From Salinirussus sp. (GTDB taxonomy: Archaea; Halobacteriota; Halobacteria; Halobacteriales; Haloarculaceae), in NCBI GenBank assembly GCA_028275005.1, contig JAQCNN010000112.1:1-15928 (forward strand): a stretch of DNA of 15,928 nucleotides, read 5' to 3'. Position 1 is the stretch's first letter, and every line of letters starts with the position of its first letter. The notes beneath the pieces were generated by a model. The model saw only the letters and a program-made list of their open reading frames with translations, had not been told where the DNA came from and did no database searches. Below, piece after piece: positions 1-5,349 of this stretch. The position numbers and the translations under genes were made by a program.

Positions 1-517
1 CGTAGTTGTTGGCGAGCATGAACAGCCGGTAGTAGGTGTGAACCGTCGACCCCGGCAGCCCGGTGACGACCCGCTTACCGCCGGTGTCTCTAAGAAAGTC
101 GATGTCGGTATCGGCCCTGGTGAACGCGATGGGAAACGGGTATGCCGCACACGAGAACATGATGTTCGTCTCGAACTGGTTCTCGAAGGGTGGGTGGGCC
201 GTGTCGGCCGCCTGGAAGTCCGGCGTCGACCCTGCGCCCAGGTCGACCGCCCCGCTTCCGACCTGGCGGTGACTGGCGTTGAACCCCCCGGTCGTCTGCA
301 CGCTGAGTTCGTAGTCGGTGTTACTCTGGATCTCGTTTGCCCACGTCAACCCGATCTGGTAGGGGGCAGTGCCATTCTGGCCGCCGGCGTAGGTAAACTG
401 CGTCTGGCCACCGCCACCACCACCGCCGTCAGAACACCCAGCGAGAGCAACCATCCCAGCCGCACCCGCCGTGCCAACTGTCCGCAGGAACGACCGCCGT
501 CCTGTCATCCGTTCCAT
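1..517 (-). CDS. TAXI family TRAP transporter solute receptor (5' part, truncated by window edge)
   Basis: This is the N-terminal 172 residues of an exported lipoprotein; the rest lies beyond the left edge. The reading frame is open from ATG 517 to the edge. It begins with a Tat signal (TGRRSFLRTVGTAGAAG) ending in a lipobox LAGC, then a Gly-rich linker, so the protein should be exported folded and lipid-anchored outside the cell. The mature part (FTYAGGQNGTAPYQIGLTWA, then VQTTGGFNASHRQVGSGAVD) matches the start of TAXI receptors, which bind small organic acids or amino acids and pass them to a fused TRAP permease. The permease should lie further left but is not visible. A second ATG at 508 is also possible. 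A TATA-like element 30 bp upstream favours 517. The ligand cannot be told from this part. Confidence 0.72.
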   Translation of the reverse strand, partial: MERMTGRRSFLRTVGTAGAAGMVALAGCSDGGGGGGGQTQFTYAGGQNGTAPYQIGLTWANEIQSNTDYELSVQTTGGFNASHRQVGSGAVDLGAGSTPDFQAADTAHPPFENQFETNIMFSCAAYPFPIAFTRADTDIDFLRDTGGKRVVTGLPGSTVHTYYRLFMLANNY

Positions 518-543
518 GGTATCAGTTAGCATATGCCAACATG

Positions 544-551
544 ATAAATAA
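544..551 (-). promoter_or_regulatory. TATA-like box of the TAXI receptor gene
   Basis: TTATTTAT on the minus strand is centred about 30 bp before ATG 517. It sits in the only strongly AT-rich patch nearby and predicts a transcript with almost no leader. Confidence 0.5.
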
Positions 552-703
552 TTTTGGGTGATTATTCATAGGGTTTGGCTACGTCGTGGGTTTCCCCGAA
601 GGACAGGCGGATGGGCCACAGGGAGTGCCAGCAGGAGGGAACGAGGGGCGGCTACGCGGCACGGTCACCCCGATTCCCGGCTCTCGGGGTGTACTAATAC
701 TGC

Positions 704-769
704 CGGACGTAAGCCATTCAAGAATTTCGCCACCCCGGGGTGGCGAATCTATTTACAAAGTTACGTCCG
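704..769. repeat. Concentric inverted repeats upstream of msrA
   Basis: A perfect 22-bp palindrome (arm TTCGCCACCCC, 726-747) is flanked at exactly 13 bp on each side by a second, 9-bp inverted repeat (CGGACGTAA at 704-712, TTACGTCCG at 761-769). Both pairs share one centre, 736.5. The outer right arm ends 5 bp before a TATAAG. This fits a symmetric operator for a protein with two kinds of contact or a dimer of dimers, or an RNA hairpin with a symmetric internal loop. Function unknown. Confidence 0.6.
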
Positions 770-827
770 AGAGTATAAGACCGGGAGGACAGCGCCGGCT
801 AACCCACTAAACGAGGACACAAAGGGG

Positions 828-833
828 CTATAC
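828..833 (+). promoter_or_regulatory. TATA-like box of msrA
   Basis: CTATAC, preceded by the purine-rich AAAGGGG, is centred about 26 bp before ATG 857 and predicts a leaderless mRNA. A second TATAAG at 774-779 would give a leader of roughly 55 nt and lies beside the nested inverted repeats, so it may be a regulated alternative promoter. Confidence 0.4.
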
Positions 834-856
834 GCCTGCATACCGTACAGAGCAGT

Positions 857-1414
857 ATGAGTGAAACCGAGCAGGCGACGTTCGGTGGCGGCTGTTTCTG
901 GTGTGTCGAGGCGGCCTTCGAGCGCGTGCGCGGCGTCCAGGCGGTGGTCTCGGGCTACGCCGGCGGCCGCACGGAGGACCCCAGCTACCGTGAGGTGTGT
1001 TCGGGGTCGACCGGCCACGCCGAGGTCGTCCAGGTCACCTACGACCCGGACACGGTGGGCTACGAGGACCTGCTGGAGGTCTTTTTCACGGTCCACAACC
1101 CCGAGACGGAGGACCGCCAGGGGCCGGACGTCGGCTCGCAGTACCGCTCTATCGTGCTCTATCACGGCGAGACACAGCGCGAAGCCGTCGAGCAGTACGT
1201 CGAGGAACTTGAGGCTACCGGCGAGTACGACAGCGTCGTGACCGAACTCACGCGTCTGGAGACGTTCTACCGCGCCGAGGAGAAACACCAGGACTACTTC
1301 GACAAGAACCCGAACCAGCCCTACTGCCGGATGCAGATCCCGCCGAAGCTGGAGAAGCTGGAGTCGAAACACGCCGACAAGCTCGCCCCCGAAGGGACCC
1401 CCGGCGGCGACTGA
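857..1414 (+). CDS. msrA: Peptide-methionine (S)-S-oxide reductase MsrA
   Basis: A cytosolic repair enzyme that reduces methionine-S-sulfoxide in proteins and free methionine. At 185 aa it has full family length. The catalytic motif GCFWCVE is at residues 12-18 with nucleophile Cys13. Cys16 lies in the same motif, and Cys48 and Cys157 are further candidates for resolving cysteines. Other family blocks are GYAGG (33-37), GHAEVVQV (53-60), DVGSQYRS (91-98) and FYRAEEKHQDY (137-147). No MsrB domain is fused and no msrB is in the window. ATG 857 is the first start in frame near the family N-terminus, and a TATA-like box 26 bp upstream supports it. It is monocistronic. Reducing power presumably comes from thioredoxin-type proteins; that is family knowledge. 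Confidence 0.96.
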   Translation: MSETEQATFGGGCFWCVEAAFERVRGVQAVVSGYAGGRTEDPSYREVCSGSTGHAEVVQVTYDPDTVGYEDLLEVFFTVHNPETEDRQGPDVGSQYRSIVLYHGETQREAVEQYVEELEATGEYDSVVTELTRLETFYRAEEKHQDYFDKNPNQPYCRMQIPPKLEKLESKHADKLAPEGTPGGD

Positions 1415-1744
1415 CCGGACAGGACCCGACGGTGGCCGGGCGTACCGGCCGGTGACGGCAGACACACCGGTGGGCGGGGCTCCGAGGAGCCTCGGCCACG
1501 ACACTGCCAACACGACAGACACCGGGAGCCTCTACAGATACGCTCTGTGTAGCGTCGTACAGGTCGGGCAAACAGCCGGCATCTCGGCTTCGTGTACGCA
1601 GTGAGCGGCCGGAGTGATGAGGGTGCCCGGCGACCGATGAGTGCGAGCCCCTCGCGGTAGTCGTGGGCCGCTGTCCGGTGGAGCGGGGACCACCCTTTCT
1701 ACAGATGACCGAGGCGAGTGCCTGGGGGCTTGACCAGAGGCCGT
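1415..1744. other. Non-coding stretch between convergent msrA and small CPxCG gene
   Basis: No convincing gene. A GGCTCC-GA-GGAGCC inverted repeat at 1478-1491 lies 64 bp after the msrA stop and could help end transcription. On the minus strand near 1542-1590 a short frame reads EMPAVCPTCTTLHRAYL before a stop. It resembles the CPTC segment of the neighbouring gene but is too short to call. Confidence 0.4.
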
Positions 1745-1966
1745 TCACCCTTTTGCGTGGCTGCTGGCCTCCGCCTGTTGGTGTGTGTGGTGATAGAAGT
1801 ACAGCACAGCGTCCCCTTCGCGTGCGCCCGGTTCGAGACACACCCGATGGTAGCGCTCGTTCTCTAGCAGATTCACCATGACACCCTCCTCGTGGACGGT
1901 GACGGACTCGTAGACGCGTCCACAGGTAGGGCAGTTCGCCGGTGTGTCCTCGGGAACCCCCGCCAT
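1745..1966 (-). CDS. Small CPxCG-type zinc-finger protein, unknown function
   Basis: A 73-aa soluble protein with CPTCG at residues 13-17 and a third Cys in RVCLEPG near residue 43, followed by YFYHHTHQ, whose histidines could complete a metal site. Haloarchaea encode many CPxCG microproteins, mostly uncharacterised. Only one canonical CxxC knuckle is present, so a zinc site would need the later Cys/His residues or a dimer. The start ATG 1966 has TTTAG 27 bp upstream (1991-1995), matching the leaderless pattern elsewhere in the window. The C-terminal tail (QAEASSHAKG) looks disordered. It is convergent with msrA. No function can be assigned. Confidence 0.6.
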   Translation of the reverse strand: MAGVPEDTPANCPTCGRVYESVTVHEEGVMVNLLENERYHRVCLEPGAREGDAVLYFYHHTHQQAEASSHAKG

Positions 1967-2269
1967 ACATGCCGTGTAGACGTGCGGTTGCTAAACGGTT
2001 GTGCCGACCGGGGCCGGGACGCAAGGTCAGGCGAGGACGGTGTGGTCGGAGCGGAGCCCGCGGGAGCCGGGCGGAGCCGTGAAGTGCAGAGGGACCCGGA
2101 GGGTTGAGCCGGACGGCCCCGGAAAGGCCGGGTGTGCGAGCGGACCGGACGACGGGTCGAGAGGCACGCGAGGGCTTCTGAGGGTGACTGGTCGGGCTGT
2201 AGTTGGCCCGGCCGGAGCTGGCAGGACGCCGCCGGCACCGTTTTGCCCGTGGCTCGCACACACACGGAC
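1967..2269. other. Intergenic region between divergent CPxCG gene and ridA
   Basis: Very GC-rich. Putative promoters lie at each end: TTTAG at 1991-1995 (minus) and TTTTG at 2241-2245 (plus), the latter 27 bp before the ridA ATG. The long open frames across it on both strands are arginine/proline-rich and look like GC artefacts. I see nothing else. Confidence 0.4.
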
Positions 2270-2647
2270 ATGCGCGAGACGGTCAGCACCGACGAGGCAC
2301 CGGCGGCGGTTGGGGCGTACAGCCAGGGGACCGTGACCGACGACCTGGTCTTTACCGCAGGGCAGATCCCGATGACCCCCGAGGGGGACCTGCTCAACGA
2401 GGCAGCGGTCGACGTCCAGACCGAACAGGCCCTGCAGAACGTCAAGGGGGTGCTCGAGGCGGCGGACTCGAGTCTCGAGGACGCGCTGAAGCTCACGGTC
2501 TACCTCGACGATATCGAGGACTTCGAGACGATGAACACGACCTACGAGACCTTCTTCGAGGGTGACCCCCCGGCCCGGAGCGCGGTCGCCGTCGCGGACC
2601 TCCCAGCGGGCGTCAGGGTGGAGGTCGAAGCAATCGCGGCCCGGTAG
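2270..2647 (+). CDS. ridA: RidA family reactive enamine/imine deaminase
   Basis: A 125-aa cytosolic protein of the RidA/YER057c/UK114 family. Members form trimers and hydrolyse reactive enamine/imine intermediates such as 2-aminoacrylate, which otherwise damage PLP enzymes. Visible family signatures are VGAYSQG (14-20), FTAGQIP (28-34), NVKGVLEAA (57-65), KLTVYLDDIEDF (74-85) and the conserved Arg103 in PPARSAVAVADLP, which in active members contacts the substrate carboxylate. The frame stays open to 2132, but ATG 2270 gives the usual family length and N-terminus and has TTTTG 27 bp upstream. The membrane-protein gene at 2656 starts 8 nt after the stop, so the two are probably cotranscribed. 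Confidence 0.93.
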   Translation: MRETVSTDEAPAAVGAYSQGTVTDDLVFTAGQIPMTPEGDLLNEAAVDVQTEQALQNVKGVLEAADSSLEDALKLTVYLDDIEDFETMNTTYETFFEGDPPARSAVAVADLPAGVRVEVEAIAAR

Positions 2648-2655
2648 CCCGACAG

Positions 2656-2859
2656 ATGGACGCCAGGCAGAAGGACAGCCTGCTGTGGGGCGCGGTCGGG
2701 GGACTCGCCTTTCTGGTGCTCGTCCAGGGGTACGAACTCCTCGCCGAGCAGGGCGTGCCCGTGGCCGTGAAAGCCGGTGTGGCCGTCGTGGTGCTCGCGG
2801 TGACGGCGGCTGCGGCCCACGCCCTCAGGCCGCGGTTCGCGGGGAACGAAAGGGCTTAA
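2656..2859 (+). CDS. Small two-helix membrane protein, unknown function
   Basis: A 67-aa protein with a charged N-terminus (MDARQKDSLLW), a first hydrophobic segment at about 10-27, a short loop, and a second at about 37-57, ending in a basic tail (LRPRFAGNERA). It starts 8 nt after ridA and so probably shares its transcript. The last codons overlap the promoter-like GGGAACGAAAG and CTTAA that precede the tRNA-Ser pseudogene, so the 3' end of this gene and a tRNA promoter use the same bases. It is not a family I can name. The tight spacing and clean transmembrane pattern support a real gene. Confidence 0.65.
   Translation: MDARQKDSLLWGAVGGLAFLVLVQGYELLAEQGVPVAVKAGVAVVVLAVTAAAAHALRPRFAGNERA
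2842..2859 (+). promoter_or_regulatory. tRNA-type promoter before the tRNA-Ser pseudogene
   Basis: GGGAACGAAAG then GGCTTAA begins 46 bp before the first tRNA-Ser copy. The same 11-mer begins 45 bp before the intact copy (3044-3054), so the duplicated unit included the promoter. Confidence 0.5.
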
Positions 2860-2887
2860 CCCGCCCTCCCGCTACCGCCGGATACGA

Positions 2888-3026
2888 GCCAGGATGGCCG
2901 AATCCGGTAAGACGCACGCCTGGAAAGCGTGTTCCCGTCTGTGATTCTGGGTTCAAACGCCGCGAGACACTCCGCGTCCCGCGAGGCTCGCAGACGCGTC
3001 ACGTCTGCTCGCTCCCAGTCCTGGCG
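2888..3026 (+). pseudogene. tRNA-Ser(GGA) pseudogene interrupted in the T-loop
   Basis: Positions 2888-2957 match the first 70 nt of the intact tRNA-Ser at 3089 with four substitutions. A 55-nt foreign segment (2958-3012) follows directly after TTCAAA of the T-loop, and then the exact last 14 nt of the tRNA (3013-3026). One substitution breaks the middle pair of the D stem (GGC to GAC) and another breaks the variable-arm stem (GGGA to GTGA), without compensation. The insert contains a GCAGACG/CGTCTGC hairpin. The acceptor and anticodon stems survive. An intron at a non-canonical site is the alternative, but the stem mismatches and the intact copy next door make a decayed tandem duplicate more likely. 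Confidence 0.75.
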
Positions 3027-3043
3027 ACCGCTCCTCGCTACGA

Positions 3044-3061
3044 GGGAACGAAAGCGATTAA
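3044..3061 (+). promoter_or_regulatory. Promoter of intact tRNA-Ser
   Basis: GGGAACGAAAG followed by CGATTAA, 45 bp before the tRNA 5' end. It is conserved with the promoter of the upstream broken copy while the bases around it differ, which suggests selection on this element. Confidence 0.55.
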
Positions 3062-3088
3062 TCGGCTTCCCGCGCAAGCTCGCAACAA

Positions 3089-3172
3089 GCCAGGATGGCC
3101 GAATCTGGTAAGGCGCACGCCTGGAAAGCGTGTTCCCGTTTGGGATTCTGGGTTCAAATCCCAGTCCTGGCG
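3089..3172 (+). tRNA. tRNA-Ser (anticodon GGA)
   Basis: An 84-nt class II tRNA. The acceptor GCCAGGA pairs with TCCTGGC, with G as discriminator base, typical of tRNA-Ser. Anticodon stem CACGC/GCGTG encloses CTGGAAA, giving anticodon GGA, which reads UCC and UCU. The variable arm forms TCCC/GGGA with loop GTTT, and the T arm is CTGGG-TTCAAAT-CCCAG. CCA is not encoded. It follows a broken tandem copy with a repeat unit of about 201 bp. Confidence 0.96.
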
Positions 3173-3265
3173 CTGAACACTCGACAGAACTACGATTACG
3201 AGTCGTCTCTGACAGCACCCGCGACCGACTACTGTGCCCACAGCGCGGCGAGGGCCGGTTGGTCA

Positions 3266-3600
3266 ATGACCGACACCGATGTCTCGGCCGGGGGTGACCG
3301 AACGGAGACCGAGGCCCCGTCGGGTTGTGACGTTCGGCACTGGGGTTCGGAGCCAGTACGGTGTCTCCGGGGCCATCGCTACCGGTGTTGTGTGCCGAGT
3401 GCAGAGGAGATACCGACCGGCGGTAGGATGGTGAGCAGCCAACACAGTAGCTACCATCACGAGTGCTATGACTGACAACTGCAGCGGCTGTGGTATCGGT
3501 ATGAGAGGTGGACACGAGACCGGCGGGCAGGTGTCACTGTCGGGATTGTGGGGAGAAGGGCACCCGCGTCGGCGACCGCTCCGTTGAGGATGAGCGAAAC
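3266..3600 (+). pseudogene. Possible decayed Cys-rich (zinc-finger) microprotein genes
   Basis: Two short frames starting at ATG 3266 and ATG 3468 overlap slightly. The first (MTDTDVSAGGDRTETEAP) reaches RCLRGHRYRCC. A shifted frame then reads CAECRGDTDRR before a stop. The second starts MTDNCSGCGIGM, and a +1 shifted frame at 3532 reads CHCRDCGEKGT. In each case a single-base shift would pair two cysteine knuckles at zinc-ribbon spacing. This suggests haloarchaeal CxxCG microprotein genes that have lost their frame. Chance cannot be excluded in so short a region, and no family is assigned. Confidence 0.25.
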
Positions 3601-3745
3601 GGCGTATACTCCACCGCCTTGGTGTCCGGCGACGAACGGCACCCCGTACGTCCGTCTATCTCGGCGGGTCGGCCAGCGACGGATGTCCCCCGGGTAGCGG
3701 GAGCAGGGCCTCCCGGGTCAGTACGAACCGGCTTCGTGAGCCGCG

Positions 3746-3803
3746 GGTACCCTGGCCATCCGCTCGCCCCGGTCGCCCGGCGAGCGGGCGGATGGCGGGT
3801 ACC
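3746..3803. repeat. Long imperfect palindrome
   Basis: The outer arms are GGTACC (3746-3751 and 3798-3803). The middle arms are GCCATCCGC (3755-3763) with GCGGATGGC (3788-3796). The inner arms are TCGCC (3764-3768) with GGCGA (3779-3783), leaving a loop of about 10 nt and a 4-nt bulge at 3784-3787. It would fold into one stable hairpin in either strand. It lies in gene-poor DNA about 200 bp beyond the 3' end of the oxidoreductase gene. It could be a terminator, a structured RNA or a remnant of a small mobile element. Confidence 0.5.
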
Positions 3804-3998
3804 AGGAAACAGCCCTGCAGGTGGTGGCTGGCAGGCGCACAGCCGCATCGCGGTGGCTTGGCCTGTGTCACTGTACGCCCGACAGGCGACTCTATCCCCA
3901 CCCACTAAAATCGGTCGTCAACCGGGAACACGCGGCAGGTAAACAGGGGGCTGAGTGGAACAGCGGCGCTGTCGGTGGCGGGCGGCCCGGAGCGCGCC

Positions 3999-5102
3999 TC
4001 AGAGGCCGAGGCCGCGGTAGTACTGTGGCGGCCCCTCGATTTCGTCGGTCGCGTCCAGCTCCTGGGCGGCGTGTAGCGTGAAGTAGGGGTCCCGGAGGTG
4101 TTCACGGCCGACGATAGCCAGGTCGACCCGGTCGTTCCCGACGACCGCCTCGGCCTGCTCTGCGGTCGTAATCCCTCCGACGGTGCCGACCGCGACCCCC
4201 GACTCACTCGCCTCACGGACGTGTTCTGCCCACCGGAGCTGGTAGTTCGGCCCGGTGTAGTCGGGGTACGAGTCGGGGACAATCCCCCCGGAGCTCACGT
4301 CGATGAGGTCGGCACCGGCCGCTGCCAGCCGGTCGGCCAGCCGCGCGGAGTCCGCGACGGTCCAGGACTCGCGGTCCTCGAGACAGTCCGTCGCGGAGAG
4401 CCGGACGAAGACCGGCTTCCCGTCGGGCCAGACCTCCCGGACAGCAGCGGTAACCTCCCTGATGAGGCGGCTCCGACCCTCGAAGTCGCCGCCGTAGTCG
4501 TCCTCGCGGCGGTTGGTGACCGGGGAGAGAAACTCGTGGAGCAGGTAGCCGTGAGCGCCGTGGACCTCCGCCACCTCGAAGCCGGCCTCACGGGCCCGTC
4601 GGGCCGCCGCCCGGAAGGCGTCGATGACCGACTCGATACCCGCCTGGTCTAGCCGCTCGGTCTCGGGGGCGGTCCCCTCCTCGTAGGGCCAGGGGGTGCC
4701 GGTCGGTCCAACGGCGTCCCAGCCACCCGCCTCGGGCGCAAGCGGGTCGTGACCCTCCCACGGGCGACTGGTGGAGGCCTTCCGGCCGGCGTGGGCCAGT
4801 TGGATCGCTGGCACACTCCCCTGCTCGCTGATGAACTGTGCGACCGGCGCGAGCGCCTCGGCCTGCTCGTCGGTCCAGATCCCCAGGTCCTCCGGGGAGA
4901 TACGGCCGCGCGCCTCGACGGCGGTCGCCTCGGCCATCACCACGCCCGCGCCGCCGACCGCACGCGAGCCCAGGTGAACGCGGTGCCACTCCGTTGCCAC
5001 ACCGTCACGGTCCTCACAGGAGTACTGACACATCGGCGACACCATCACACGGTTTGGGAGCTCCGTCTCCCGCAGCCCCAGGGGCTCAAACAGCGCTGTC
5101 AT
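3999..5102 (-). CDS. NADH:flavin oxidoreductase, Old Yellow Enzyme family (YqjM/NamA-like)
   Basis: A 367-aa FMN-dependent ene-reductase folded as one TIM barrel. It resembles the YqjM ('thermophilic-like') branch: SPMCQYS at 22-28 with Cys25, the redox-tuning cysteine of that branch; HAGRKAS at 104-110; and VHGAHGYLLHEFLSP at 180-194, with His181 and His184 binding the substrate carbonyl or nitro oxygen and Tyr186 as the likely proton donor. The C-terminal part (SSGGIVPD, GTVGGITT, VGREHLRDPYF) carries the FMN-phosphate region. Members reduce activated C=C bonds with NAD(P)H; the natural substrate is unknown. The frame is open to 5312, but ATG 5102 gives the family N-terminus (MTALFEPLGL) and has TTTTG 25 bp upstream. 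It is divergent from the thermosome gene. Confidence 0.92.
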   Translation of the reverse strand: MTALFEPLGLRETELPNRVMVSPMCQYSCEDRDGVATEWHRVHLGSRAVGGAGVVMAEATAVEARGRISPEDLGIWTDEQAEALAPVAQFISEQGSVPAIQLAHAGRKASTSRPWEGHDPLAPEAGGWDAVGPTGTPWPYEEGTAPETERLDQAGIESVIDAFRAAARRAREAGFEVAEVHGAHGYLLHEFLSPVTNRREDDYGGDFEGRSRLIREVTAAVREVWPDGKPVFVRLSATDCLEDRESWTVADSARLADRLAAAGADLIDVSSGGIVPDSYPDYTGPNYQLRWAEHVREASESGVAVGTVGGITTAEQAEAVVGNDRVDLAIVGREHLRDPYFTLHAAQELDATDEIEGPPQYYRGLGL

Positions 5103-5313
5103 ACCCGACCCTCGGACGGGAGGGGCAAAACACCCGTGGAATATGAGGCCTGAGCGCAGCAGAGACAGGGGGGTGACAAGCGGCGAGCGGAGCGCAGTTA
5201 TAAAACCCGACAGCCGTCCCGCCGGCCGGAGGCGGAGACGGAGCCACAGGAGTGTCCCGTTCGGGGGATGGCACCGGAGCAGACACCACCGCCCGTCGAG
5301 CGCTGACCGCATA

Positions 5314-5320
5314 TTTTATA
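5314..5320 (+). promoter_or_regulatory. TATA box of the thermosome gene
   Basis: TTTTATA in an AT-rich island is centred 33 bp before ATG 5350. It predicts a start near 5342 and a leader of only a few nucleotides. Haloarchaeal chaperonin genes are known to be heat-inducible through the core promoter. A second, orphan TATAAAA lies upstream at 5197-5203. Confidence 0.6.
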
Positions 5321-5349
5321 TAGAACCATGGACAAAGGTCTAGCTGATT

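Larger units (their letters stand above)
518..856. other. Intergenic region between divergent TAXI receptor and msrA, structured
   Basis: No credible gene lies here. It holds the TAXI promoter, an 8-bp inverted repeat (666-673 with 684-691, loop 10 nt), the concentric inverted repeats at 704-769, a TATAAG at 774-779 and a CTATAC at 828-833. The short reading frames in this stretch are arginine-rich or lack recognisable features and look fortuitous. Confidence 0.5.
3173..3998. other. Long gene-poor region after tRNA-Ser
   Basis: About 0.8 kb without a convincing intact gene. It holds the frame-broken Cys-rich micro-ORFs at 3266-3600 and the long imperfect palindrome at 3746-3803. The open frame at 3508-3942 is Arg/Gly/Pro-rich beyond its first 30 residues and its codon use does not resemble the acidic genes nearby. 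Following a rearranged tRNA, this may be a decayed accessory segment, but no integrase or transposase remnant is recognisable. Confidence 0.45.

Noticed and set aside
1248..2261. 337-aa minus-strand open frame antisense to msrA and across the CPxCG gene
   Set aside because: Arg/Pro/Ser-rich translation typical of a spurious frame in GC-rich DNA; it overlaps two better-supported genes and shows no domain.
2958..3012. Archaeal tRNA intron in the tRNA-Ser T-loop
   Set aside because: A GCGAG/CTCGC pairing exists near the ends but no clear bulge-helix-bulge is seen, and the flanking tRNA has uncompensated stem mismatches; pseudogene preferred, though not proven.
2562..3176. 204-aa plus-strand frame across ridA, the small membrane gene and both tRNA-Ser copies
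   Set aside because: It runs through a tRNA gene and contains the duplicated tRNA sequence as a translated repeat, so it is not coding.
3263..3478. 71-aa minus-strand frame with a hydrophobic start
   Set aside because: Only a short hydrophobic run; no family resemblance and it lies opposite the Cys-rich frames.
3508..3942. 144-aa plus-strand frame in the gene-poor region
   Set aside because: Only its first residues (CHCRDCGEKG) look protein-like; the rest is Arg/Gly/Pro-rich and crosses the palindrome. Kept only as part of the possible decayed micro-ORF.
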